Below are positions 23,871-32,695 of a stretch of DNA of 43,882 nt, one piece after another; positions within the stretch are counted from its first letter, which is position 1; each line of letters begins with the position of its first letter. The notes under the pieces are model-generated. The model made no database searches. It was not told the DNA's origin and was given only the letters and a program-made list of their open reading frames with translations. The position numbers were made by a program, and so were the translations under genes. This DNA comes from Chitinophagaceae bacterium (lineage in GTDB: Bacteria > Bacteroidota > Bacteroidia > Chitinophagales > Chitinophagaceae): assembly GCA_020847395.1 (NCBI GenBank), contig JADLCD010000075.1, forward strand, positions 1 through 43,882. The letters are read 5' to 3'.

Positions 23871-24000
23871 GGCTATGAGCAATGGGCGGTGAGCTATGGA
23901 CAAAGAAACCTATAAGGTTTGCCGGGCTGCATTGCAGCGCTGCAAACCTTATAGGTTTAGTGCTGACTGCCGATAGCTGACACCTGATTGCCAAACAAAA
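23871..24000. repeat. Large palindrome within AGCTATGAGC-type repeat DNA
   Basis: AAACCTATAAGGTTTGC (23906-23922) and GCAAACCTTATAGGTTT (23942-23958) are exact 17-bp inverted arms. Each arm is itself near-palindromic (AAACCT...AGGTTT), and the 19-base centre contains GCTGCA/TGCAGC, so a cruciform with several hairpins is possible. Flanking GGGCGGTGAGCTATGG and CCGATAGCTGAC match the family at 20390-20515. Confidence 0.8.
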
Positions 24001-24009
24001 AAACTACAA

Positions 24010-24345
24010 ATGGACTTATCAATACAGCAAGCACAGCAACAGGTTGATTTATGGATACAAACCGTGGGCGTTAGATATTTCAGTGAGCTCACTAACCTGG
24101 GTATATTAATGGAAGAAGTTGGGGAACTATCCCGATTGATGGTAAGAACTTATGGCGAGCAGTCTTTTAAGGAAAGTGATAAAGGCAAAGAGATAGCCGA
24201 TGAGATGGCCGATGTTTTATGGGTATTGCTTTGCCTGGCTAATCAAACCGGCGTAAATCTTACAGAAGCGCTTCAAAAGAATTTTGAGAAAAAGAATATA
24301 AGGGATGCAAACAGGCACAGGGGGAATGATAAGTTGAAAGGTTGA
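24010..24345 (+). CDS. MazG-like nucleotide pyrophosphohydrolase
   Basis: 111 residues. The metal-binding helices of the all-alpha NTP pyrophosphatase fold are visible: LMEEVGELSRLMVR (EExxE) at about residue 36 and ADEMADVLWVLLCLAN (ExxD) at about residue 68. Such enzymes hydrolyse NTPs or dNTPs to the monophosphate and pyrophosphate, often cleaning damaged nucleotides. The NKKNIRDANRHRG-like end is typical of short MazG/DUF550-like proteins. Preceded by repeat DNA, so probably has its own promoter. Confidence 0.9.
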   Translation: MDLSIQQAQQQVDLWIQTVGVRYFSELTNLGILMEEVGELSRLMVRTYGEQSFKESDKGKEIADEMADVLWVLLCLANQTGVNLTEALQKNFEKKNIRDANRHRGNDKLKG

Positions 24346-24757
24346 TATTTTTTAATATAGTTTCTTTCCCCGGGAAAGCTTGTATGTTTTGTATTACTGC
24401 TTTTTATTTTTATAAGATAGTTAAGCACTGGTTAATTTCGGAAATAATTTAAAGCAACCGTTTGTACAATAATTACTTTGTTGTTAATACTGAATTTGTT
24501 TAAAAAGTTTAAATTTATGCCGTTTTTACCAAAACAATTTTAAGAGAAACAAAACTAATACTTATGACGAGCTAAATTTTTTCATTTCGTTTTCACCTTG
24601 ATCCCGCTAATGCTTTACACATACTAATAAAATTACCTGATCCATTGGTATATTAAGCTTACAACCGCAACTATTAAATGAAATACAATTAACCTGATGA
24701 ATAATTCCGCCATTTATTTCTTGAATTAAGTTTTTTAACAAAACCAAATCGACACTT
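24346..24757 (+). promoter_or_regulatory. Leader of the first susC
   Basis: 412 bp with no convincing gene. CTTTCCC-C-GGGAAAG (24364-24378) is a perfect short palindrome that may end the MazG transcript. CAACCGTTTGTACAATAATT starts at 24455 and matches a block before the second susC. AACAAAACTAATACTTATGAC at 24550-24570 imitates the true susC start region but hits a stop after three codons. Confidence 0.5.
24455..24474 (+). promoter_or_regulatory. CAACCGTTTG motif shared by both susC leaders
   Basis: CAACCGTTTGTACAATAATT here matches CAAACGTTTGCGCAATATTT at 29534-29553 in most positions. The CG-centred AACGTTT half-sites resemble LacI/GalR-family operators. The site lies about 300 bp upstream of the first susC ATG. 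Confidence 0.45.
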
Positions 24758-27700
24758 ATGACAAAAATTAAGTTTCTGCTGCTATTTATGCTGATAGCAA
24801 ATGTAGTGTCAGCACAAACCCGGCAATTAAGCGGGCTTGTAACTGATGCAAGCAACAATGGCGTACCTGGCGCCACAGTAAAAGTGAAGGGTAAAAATGC
24901 CCAAACACTTACTGATAATGATGGGAAATTTTCGTTTTCCGTACCATCGGGGAGTATTGTTTTGCAAATTTCATCAATTGGCTTTACAACAAAGGAAGTT
25001 ACTGTTGCTGCTACTGACAATAGTGTTTCTGTTTCCTTAGCAACATCTTCTACAGATATGACTGAGGTGGTTGTAACAGCGTTGGGTATTAAAAGAGAAA
25101 AGAAAGCTTTAACCTACGCCTCACAGCAGGTAGGAGGTGATGAATTAAGAAAGGCTTCTAACATCAATTTTGTGGACGCTTTGAATGGTAAGGCGGCAGG
25201 TATTGATATCAAAGTAAGTGCATCCGGGGCTGGTGGTTCTACCAAGGCTGTACTTAGAGGAAATAAATCTTTAATCGGTTTAAGTGAGGCCTTATATGTA
25301 ATAGATGGTATACCCATGGTAAATAATAAAGGCGATCAACCGGGTTCATATGGGGGTACCGATGGTGGAGACGGACTTTCAGCAATAAATCCTGCTGATA
25401 TTGAAAGTATCAGCGTGTTAAGAGGTGCCAACGCATCTATTCTTTATGGAAGCCAAGGTGCAAATGGTGTAATATTAATTACTACCAAAAGAGGTAAAGC
25501 TGGTAAAGTATCCATAGATTTTAATCATAGTACTGTTTTGGAACAAGTTTCAGACCTGCCTAAATTTCAATATCGATATGGAACAGTAGGCGGAGATTAC
25601 AGTTGGACGCCAGCAGGACAAACTGTTGTAAAGGGTAATTATCAGAATAATTATATCAAGGATTTCTTCCAAACTGGCAATACCATCACGAATGGAGTAG
25701 CAATACACGGTGGAACCGATAAAACTACAGTTTATTTTTCTTATGCGAATATTTCTGCCAAGGGTGTGATGCCAACCAACACTTATGGCAAGAATAATTT
25801 TTCGTTTAATCAAAGCACAAAATTATTGAACGACAAATTGACCATAAGTTCTAATATAATATTATCGGCAGAAAAATCATACAATCGCCCAGGTGCCGGT
25901 TATTATAACAACCCGCTTACCGGTTTGTATTTATTTGCAAGGGATAGGAATTTTAACACTTATAAGGATAACTACCAAGTATTTGACAGTACAAGGAATT
26001 TATATAAAATGAACTGGTATTCTACTGAAGAAAAACAAAACAATCCTTTCTGGGAACTTTATAATGATCCCAAAGTACTTACTTCCAAACGCGCAATTGT
26101 CAACTTAAAGCTCTCTTACGATCTTGCCCAGAACCTTAAGTTAGAAGTAAGAGGTAATATTGATTACAATACAGTAGAGAGAGACTATCGTTATGCTGCC
26201 GCCGGCAACTCAGTAAGTGTTAGTCCGAACGGAACGTGGAATTATAAAAAATATAATGACCAGTCGCTTTACACGGATGCGATTCTGACGTATAACAAAA
26301 CATTTGGAAATTTCAGTTTGAACGCGTTAGCCGGGGCTAGTTACCAGAAAAATACTTTCAATAATGGTATGAGCGTGAACAATGGTACTGTATCATTACA
26401 ATATCCTAATTTCTTCACTTTTGCCAACATGCCATATAATGTAATTTTCAACAAAACCATCAGCAATGTAATTAAGGAAGCTGTTTTTGCAAATGCCACT
26501 ATTGGGTTTAAAGACATGGTATTCCTGGATGTGGCTGCACGTAATGACTGGGCTTCTACACTTGCACTTACCGGCAACCAATCTTATTTATACCCTTCTA
26601 TTGGGGCTTCTGCAATAATTAGTGAAATGGTTCAATTGCCAAAAGCTATTTCGTTTTTGAAAGTAAGAGCGTCTTTGTCACAAACCGCTAATGAAGTACC
26701 CTTTAACACAGTAAATCCATTGAATACTATTGCTGGGGCAGGTGGTCCTGCTGGTATTGGAGGTATTAACAGGAATGGCATTGTACCATTCACCAATTTA
26801 AAACCTGAAAAGATAAAAAGTAATGAATATGGTGCAGAAATCAGGTTTTTAAATGGAAGACTTGGATTAGAATTCACTTACTACAAAGACATCAGTACTA
26901 ATCAGTTTGTAACATTAAAGTCGCAAACATCTGCTTCGGAATATCAATATTATTATGTGAATGTTGGAAAGATCGACAACCATGGATTTGAGTTCACTTT
27001 AACAGCAGATCCATATCGCTCGCGGCATTTTAGCTGGAGAACTGCCTTCAATGGTTCACAAAACAAAAATAAAATTGTTGAATTATTTCCCGACAATCCG
27101 GGCTACCAGGTTGGTGGTGATGATGAAGGTTTTGCTTCTATTATTAAAGCCGGCGGCTCTTTTAATGATGTGTACATTTATCATTTTAACAGGGATGCCA
27201 AAGGCGCTATTATTTTAGATGGTAATGGGGTTCCCACAAAAGCCCCAACTCAAACAAAGGTAGGCAATGTTAATCCTAATTTTCTGTTAGGATGGAACAA
27301 CAGTTTTACCTTCAATAATTTCTTTGCCAGTTTTCTTATCAATGGAAAATTCGGAGGTATTGCATTCTCCAAAACAGAAGCATTCCTCGACTCGTATGGT
27401 GTAAGTGAAAGAACAGCTGAAGCAAGAGATAAAGGTAGTGTGGAGATTAATGCAGCAAGCTCTACGGGAACTGCCGTATCTTCTATTGACCCTTATACTT
27501 ATTATTCAGCTGTAGGTGATAGGAATAAAATTATGGAACCCTACATTTTCAAAAGAACGAACATAAGATTAGGGCAATTCGTTATTGGATACAATTTCAG
27601 GTCCAAAAATGCCAATCCTTTTTTCAAAGACGCTTCTGTTTCTCTTGTTGGAAGAAATTTGTTCTTCTTCTACAAAAAAGCTCCATACGATCCTGAACAG

Positions 27701-27793
27701 GCTATGAGTACAAGCAATTCCATGCAGTCAAACGACGTGTTTAGCTTGCCTCCAACAAGGTCATTTGGGTTTAACGTGAAGTTTACATTATAG
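24758..27793 (+). CDS. SusC/RagA-family TonB-linked outer-membrane receptor (first copy)
   Basis: 1011 residues. Signal peptide MTKIKFLLLFMLIANVVSAQ; CarboxypepD_reg-like domain at about 22-100 (LSGLVTDASNNGVPGATVKV, TLTDNDGKFSFSV, SSIGFTTKEVTV); TonB-box-like MTEVVVTALGI; plug domain with VLRGNKSLIGLSEALYVIDG and ESISVLRGANASILYGSQGA, ending VILITTKRGKAG. The rest is the 22-strand-type barrel, with an aromatic-rich C-terminus ending FGFNVKFTL. It imports an oligomeric nutrient together with the SusD lipoprotein encoded 19 bp downstream. The substrate is not predictable, as no degradative enzyme is nearby. Confidence 0.97.
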   Translation: MTKIKFLLLFMLIANVVSAQTRQLSGLVTDASNNGVPGATVKVKGKNAQTLTDNDGKFSFSVPSGSIVLQISSIGFTTKEVTVAATDNSVSVSLATSSTDMTEVVVTALGIKREKKALTYASQQVGGDELRKASNINFVDALNGKAAGIDIKVSASGAGGSTKAVLRGNKSLIGLSEALYVIDGIPMVNNKGDQPGSYGGTDGGDGLSAINPADIESISVLRGANASILYGSQGANGVILITTKRGKAGKVSIDFNHSTVLEQVSDLPKFQYRYGTVGGDYSWTPAGQTVVKGNYQNNYIKDFFQTGNTITNGVAIHGGTDKTTVYFSYANISAKGVMPTNTYGKNNFSFNQSTKLLNDKLTISSNIILSAEKSYNRPGAGYYNNPLTGLYLFARDRNFNTYKDNYQVFDSTRNLYKMNWYSTEEKQNNPFWELYNDPKVLTSKRAIVNLKLSYDLAQNLKLEVRGNIDYNTVERDYRYAAAGNSVSVSPNGTWNYKKYNDQSLYTDAILTYNKTFGNFSLNALAGASYQKNTFNNGMSVNNGTVSLQYPNFFTFANMPYNVIFNKTISNVIKEAVFANATIGFKDMVFLDVAARNDWASTLALTGNQSYLYPSIGASAIISEMVQLPKAISFLKVRASLSQTANEVPFNTVNPLNTIAGAGGPAGIGGINRNGIVPFTNLKPEKIKSNEYGAEIRFLNGRLGLEFTYYKDISTNQFVTLKSQTSASEYQYYYVNVGKIDNHGFEFTLTADPYRSRHFSWRTAFNGSQNKNKIVELFPDNPGYQVGGDDEGFASIIKAGGSFNDVYIYHFNRDAKGAIILDGNGVPTKAPTQTKVGNVNPNFLLGWNNSFTFNNFFASFLINGKFGGIAFSKTEAFLDSYGVSERTAEARDKGSVEINAASSTGTAVSSIDPYTYYSAVGDRNKIMEPYIFKRTNIRLGQFVIGYNFRSKNANPFFKDASVSLVGRNLFFFYKKAPYDPEQAMSTSNSMQSNDVFSLPPTRSFGFNVKFTL

Positions 27794-27812
27794 AATTTTA
27801 AATTAATTTAAC

Positions 27813-29387
27813 ATGAAACAAATAATTGTTGCATTATTGTGTTTGACTATACTAGGCTCGTGTACAAAGGATTTTGTGGAGACTAATCAGGATCCCAATC
27901 AAATTTCTGATGAACTGCTTAAGCAGGATTTCAACCTTGTAGGGTCTCCTTTTTCCAGTTTAATATTTAATCTCAATGGTCACCAGATTGAGGAAGACTT
28001 GTGCTATGATTCGTGGATGGGATTTATGAACACCCCTACCGATTTTGTAGGCAATGTGAATAATACTACTTATTATATACGCTGGAATACCTATTGGGAC
28101 AGAATATATGGAAGTATAATGTCACCATCACAACAAGTAATCAAATTAGCTAATAATAATAATTTGCCGCTATTTGTTGATTGGGCCAAACTGGTTCGTG
28201 TTTTGGGAATTTCTAAATTGGCAGCAATACATGGACCTGTGATTTATACTAATTTTGGAAGTGCTGCAACTTCAGTTTTGTACGACAAAGAGTCTGATTT
28301 GTATTCATATTTATTTAAACAATTGGATACCATTCAGGCAGATTTTGGAGCGAACAAAGCCTATACAGGTTTTACAAAATTTGATCCTACTGCTTACAAA
28401 GGCAGTATCACCCAATGGATGAAACTGGTGAATTCTTTGAGATTGAGGTTAGCAATGCGTATATCAAAAGTTGACCCAACCACTGCTAAGGCTGAAGGTG
28501 AAAAAGCACTGGCAGACGATGCAGGCTTAATCGAAACCAATGCTGATAATTTCATCAATTCTTTAAATGGAAATATCATGCCGGTAGCGCAGATTTGTTA
28601 TCAGTGGGACGATACCAGAATGGGCGCACCGATGGAATCATTTATGGTAGGATTAAAAGATGGCAGAATTTCGAAATACTTTGCTCCATTAAGCGATGCA
28701 AGTTTAGCCTCTGATCACCCTTCGATTCCATATAAAGGAATTCGCAATGGGGCTTACATCATGGCAAAAGCAGACCACGTTCCTTTTTCCAAGGTTGCAA
28801 ATGACTTTAACAGCGTTACCACCCGCAGAGATTTTACAGCTGCAGAAGTTGCCTTCCTGAAAGCTGAAGCTGCCTTACGTGGTTGGGACGGAGCTGGAGA
28901 AGCAAAAGACAATTATGAGAATGGTGTGAAATTATCGTTTGCTGATTGGGGAGCAGGTGGTGTAGATGCTTACCTCGCAGATGCAACCAGTAAGCCTATT
29001 AATTATGTGGATCCCATTGATGCCCGTAACAACTTTACGGCCCTCTCCACTATTACGATAGCCTGGAATGATGCTGATAATAATGAGTTGAAATTGGAAA
29101 AGATCATTACACAAAAATATCTTGCCGCATTCACTCAAACATTGGAAGCCTGGGTAGATTTCAGAAGAACTGGTTATCCTAAAATACCGCATGTTGCCAA
29201 AAATGATAGCAGTCCTGACTGGGGTATCATACCTGCAAATGAGTGGATCAAAAGAATGCCATTTGTTAATGCTGAAAGAACAGGTAATACCGCAGCTGTT
29301 GCAGATGCAGTAACCAAAATGGGAAGTGGCGCTAAAGACGATATTGCTACCCGTTTGTGGTGGGATACCGGTGGACCAAACTTTTAA
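27813..29387 (+). CDS. SusD/RagB-family lipoprotein (SusD-like_2 type, first copy)
   Basis: 524 residues. Lipobox LGSC with lipidated Cys17 in MKQIIVALLCLTILGSC, then TKDFVETNQDPNQ, the usual SusD opening. The middle has SITQWMKLVNSLRLRLAMRIS and ADDAGLIETNADNF, and the end has EAWVDFRRTGYPKI and ATRLWWDTGG, which place it in the SusD-like_2 branch. It is a surface lid that binds substrate for the SusC encoded just upstream. A strong terminator follows, separating this pair from the second. Confidence 0.96.
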   Translation: MKQIIVALLCLTILGSCTKDFVETNQDPNQISDELLKQDFNLVGSPFSSLIFNLNGHQIEEDLCYDSWMGFMNTPTDFVGNVNNTTYYIRWNTYWDRIYGSIMSPSQQVIKLANNNNLPLFVDWAKLVRVLGISKLAAIHGPVIYTNFGSAATSVLYDKESDLYSYLFKQLDTIQADFGANKAYTGFTKFDPTAYKGSITQWMKLVNSLRLRLAMRISKVDPTTAKAEGEKALADDAGLIETNADNFINSLNGNIMPVAQICYQWDDTRMGAPMESFMVGLKDGRISKYFAPLSDASLASDHPSIPYKGIRNGAYIMAKADHVPFSKVANDFNSVTTRRDFTAAEVAFLKAEAALRGWDGAGEAKDNYENGVKLSFADWGAGGVDAYLADATSKPINYVDPIDARNNFTALSTITIAWNDADNNELKLEKIITQKYLAAFTQTLEAWVDFRRTGYPKIPHVAKNDSSPDWGIIPANEWIKRMPFVNAERTGNTAAVADAVTKMGSGAKDDIATRLWWDTGGPNF

Positions 29388-29404
29388 TCTAAATTTGTTA
29401 TTTG

Positions 29405-29451
29405 ATTCATAAAAAAATGCGCACATTAAATGTGCGCATTTTTTTATGAAT
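29405..29451. terminator. Bidirectional-type intrinsic terminator after first susD
   Basis: Perfect 22-bp inverted arms (29405-29426 and 29430-29451) with a TAA loop. The GC core is ATGCGCACAT/ATGTGCGCAT flanked by A7 and T7 tracts, so the hairpin can terminate transcription in either direction. Ends the first susCD transcript. Confidence 0.93.
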
Positions 29452-29643
29452 TTTAAACATTCGACATGCTATGTTACACTATGTGTATTTTTCTTTTTAT
29501 TATAGAGTTAACTCCTGCCGTCCATAATTTTTTCAAACGTTTGCGCAATATTTTTTGTATTTATTGAACTTCTGTACAAAACAAACTAAATTTAGTATCG
29601 ATTTTAAGGTTTTAACATTAATACAGATCAAAACTAAATGCTT
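29452..29643 (+). promoter_or_regulatory. Leader of the second susC with CAAACGTTTG palindrome
   Basis: CAAACGTTTG at 29534-29543 is a perfect 10-bp palindrome, followed by CGCAATATTTTTTG. It is shared in diverged form with the first susC leader. The leader just before the ATG (AAAACTAAATGCTTATG) aligns with AAAACCAAATCGACACTTATG of the first copy, which supports the start at 29644. Confidence 0.5.
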
Positions 29644-32600
29644 ATGCACAAGTTAAAATTTCTTTTAACGTGTTTTCTCCTACTCTTTTCCTTATCCTTT
29701 TTATTTGCTCAAACAAGAACAATTAAAGGGAAAGTTATCAACTCCACTGATAAAACAGATGTGGTTGGCGCTACTGTCACAGTCAAGGGCAAATCACAGG
29801 CAGCCGTTACCGGAACGGATGGCAGTTTTTCTATTTCAGTTCCACCGGGTAAAGTAACCCTCATCATTTCTTCTGTGGGATTTACAACCCAGGAGGTACC
29901 GATTGGCGCTGACCAAACTGATGTGACCATAGATTTATCCGGGAACACACAACAATTAAATGAAGTGGTGGTAACCGCACTCGGCATTCAAAAAACTAAA
30001 AAGAGCCTCAACTATTCTACTCAATCTGTAGAAACCAAAGACATTACCAAGGCACGCGAAACAAATGTTGCCAACTCTCTTTCTGGCAAGGTAGCCGGCC
30101 TGGATGTTGTCCGGTCATCTCAGGGCGTTGGGTCAAATGTTCGTATTGTACTAAGGGGCGACAGATCAATTAAGCTGAGTAGCGAGGCTTTAATTATCAT
30201 TGATGGTGTACCGGGCGATATGGGCACATTAAATCCCGATGATATTGCCTCAATGAACGTACTAAAAGGATCGTCGGCTTCAGCATTATATGGAAGTGAT
30301 GCCGCCAATGGCGTTATCATTATTACAACCAAAAAGGGATTTACAGGAAGATCGCTTGCGGTTTCATTCAACAGTAGTTTCCAGGCGGAAACCCCAAAGA
30401 ACCTGCGGGGCTTTCAGAATGAATATTCCCAAGGTAGCAGCGGGCAATATCTTTCCAATTCTGAAATAGCCTGGGGTGCTAAAATAACCGGTCAAACTGT
30501 GAGGAACTGGAGTATTGATCCGGCAGATGATACAACCACTGTGTTAAAATCACATCCAAATAATTTCAATGATTTTTATACCACTGGTAAAACTTTCACT
30601 AACGGCATTTCCGTGAGTGGCGGTGGTGAAAAAGTACAGGCTTTTTTCTCTTATACCAATATATATGGAAATGGTATTGTTGATAACAACAAATTCCTTC
30701 GCCATAATTTCAACTTCAGGGTTACCGGAAACATTACGGATAAACTGTCTTTTGACACAAAAGTTACCTACTTTGATCAAAAAGCAGACAATTATGTTAG
30801 GGCTGGCGAGGATTTTGCTAATGTTAACCGCCAGATTCTTCGGTTGCCTACCAATATAGGTGTAGATTATATCAAAAGTCATTACCAGTTCTATAATACC
30901 GACAGGGAACTTACACAAAACTACTGGCGCCCTGGCTCTAACGGTGGCGAAAATCCGTATTGGGTAAAATATAATTGCAGCAATTTTTTTGACGCCGATA
31001 ACGTAAAAGGTATGGCTTCCTTAACATATAAGTTTCTGCCTAATTTAAGCCTGTTGGTTCGAACAGGATTAAACAGATATGTAAACAACAGCCAGGACCG
31101 CAGGTTTGCGGATACTTATGTAATTGCGGAGGATGGATATTTTAATATAACCAACAGTACCTCTACCTTTATTAACAATGATTTCCTGTTAAGCTATAAT
31201 ACAAGAATCGGAGATTTTGGTATCAGTGCTAATGCTGGTGGGCAAATGAAGTATAATAAGAGTTATTCACTCAGCAGCACCGCGAGTGCTTTAGTTAACG
31301 AAAATATTTTTACGCTCAATAACGCCCAGTCAGGTAAACTTGCTTCAACAGAAAGTTACACTCCATATAAAAAGAATTCTTTGTATGGAAGCGCTGATTT
31401 TGACTATAAAAATTTCCTGATTCTCAGCGTTACTGGTAGAAATGACTGGTCTTCTGCTTTACCTCAAGTCCAATGGTCGTATTTCTTCCCTTCTGCCGGT
31501 CTTACCGCTATTATATCTGATATGGTTAAATTGCCTGATTTTGTTAGTTTACTGAAACTGAGGGCATCGGTAGCCCAAACCGGGATTGATCCTGAAGCGT
31601 TTCAAACTAAAGAATACTATTCTATAACCCCAGGTGGTGGTATATCAAAAAGCCAGACTAATCCGGTTGATACGTTAAAGCCGGAAATTACCACATCACG
31701 GGAATATGGTGTTGAGTTTGGTTTATTTAACAACAGGATTAACGCCGGGTTTAGTTATTACAAAACAAATTCCAAGAACCAATTGATTGATGTAGTAACC
31801 CCGCCGGCATCAGGTTATCAATACAAATTTATTAATGCCGGTGATGTGCAAAATACAGGTATAGAAATAACATTGAATGTTACTCCCATAAAAACCAGTG
31901 ATTTTACCTGGAATTTTTATGTAAATTATGCTAAGAATAAGAATAAGGTTATCTCCTTATTGCCTACCTCGCCTGAATACCCCCTTGGTGGCGATGGGTT
32001 TATGAACCAGGTTAAAGCAGTGGTAGGCAAGCCTTATGGTGAAATGTACAGCAGGGGCTTTGTAAGGGACAATGCAGGTAATGTAGTAGTTGGCGATAAC
32101 GGGGTACCATTGATTACTGCCGGACAAACCGTGTATATCGGAAACAGCCGTCCAAAGTGGATTGGAGGATTAGGTAACCAGTTTACTTATAAAAGCTTTT
32201 CTCTTAGCTTTCTTATATCCGCAAGAATGGGGGGTAGAATATCATCGTTCACAAATGCCAATATATATGGTGACGGAATGGCTGCAGAAACACTTGCCGG
32301 AAGAGACGGCTTTATTGTGAACGGCGTTAAGGCTGATGGCTCCAAAAATGATATAACCATAACCGCGGAACAGTATTGGTCTAAAATTGGCGGAAGAAAT
32401 ACACCAGCCGGCGAGGCGTTTACCTATGACGCATCCAATATCAGGTTAAGGGAACTCGTACTTAGCTATAGCATACCTCAAACTGCTCTTTCAAGAACCC
32501 GTATTAAAGGAGCTTCTGTTTCTTTTACCGGTCGTAACCTGTTTTTCATAAAAAATGCTGCTAAAGGATTTGATCCGGAATTGGTTGTATCAACCGATAA

Positions 32601-32676
32601 AGGGTTGATAGGCATTGAGTCTTTTTGTCTTACTTTTACAAGCAGCTATGGGCTCAACTTAAACCTGAACTTTTAA
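29644..32676 (+). CDS. SusC/RagA-family TonB-linked outer-membrane receptor (second copy)
   Basis: 1010 residues from ATG at 29644, picked over the ATG at 29638 by alignment with the first susC leader. Signal peptide MHKLKFLLTCFLLLFSLSFLFAQ; CarboxypepD_reg-like domain (IKGKVINSTDKTDVVGATVTV, TDGSFSISVPPGKVTLIISS); TonB box LNEVVVTALGIQ; plug with RIVLRGDRSIKLSSEALIIIDG and LKGSSASALYGSDAANGVII. Barrel ends GLNLNLNF. Paralogous to the first copy but diverged through the barrel, so it may handle a different substrate. susD starts 19 bp downstream. Confidence 0.97.
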   Translation: MHKLKFLLTCFLLLFSLSFLFAQTRTIKGKVINSTDKTDVVGATVTVKGKSQAAVTGTDGSFSISVPPGKVTLIISSVGFTTQEVPIGADQTDVTIDLSGNTQQLNEVVVTALGIQKTKKSLNYSTQSVETKDITKARETNVANSLSGKVAGLDVVRSSQGVGSNVRIVLRGDRSIKLSSEALIIIDGVPGDMGTLNPDDIASMNVLKGSSASALYGSDAANGVIIITTKKGFTGRSLAVSFNSSFQAETPKNLRGFQNEYSQGSSGQYLSNSEIAWGAKITGQTVRNWSIDPADDTTTVLKSHPNNFNDFYTTGKTFTNGISVSGGGEKVQAFFSYTNIYGNGIVDNNKFLRHNFNFRVTGNITDKLSFDTKVTYFDQKADNYVRAGEDFANVNRQILRLPTNIGVDYIKSHYQFYNTDRELTQNYWRPGSNGGENPYWVKYNCSNFFDADNVKGMASLTYKFLPNLSLLVRTGLNRYVNNSQDRRFADTYVIAEDGYFNITNSTSTFINNDFLLSYNTRIGDFGISANAGGQMKYNKSYSLSSTASALVNENIFTLNNAQSGKLASTESYTPYKKNSLYGSADFDYKNFLILSVTGRNDWSSALPQVQWSYFFPSAGLTAIISDMVKLPDFVSLLKLRASVAQTGIDPEAFQTKEYYSITPGGGISKSQTNPVDTLKPEITTSREYGVEFGLFNNRINAGFSYYKTNSKNQLIDVVTPPASGYQYKFINAGDVQNTGIEITLNVTPIKTSDFTWNFYVNYAKNKNKVISLLPTSPEYPLGGDGFMNQVKAVVGKPYGEMYSRGFVRDNAGNVVVGDNGVPLITAGQTVYIGNSRPKWIGGLGNQFTYKSFSLSFLISARMGGRISSFTNANIYGDGMAAETLAGRDGFIVNGVKADGSKNDITITAEQYWSKIGGRNTPAGEAFTYDASNIRLRELVLSYSIPQTALSRTRIKGASVSFTGRNLFFIKNAAKGFDPELVVSTDKGLIGIESFCLTFTSSYGLNLNLNF

Positions 32677-32695
32677 TTAAAAAATGTACTTACAC

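Noticed and set aside
29405-29451. Mobile-element end or operator
   Set aside because: The A7-stem-T7 structure directly after susD is a classic two-way intrinsic terminator.
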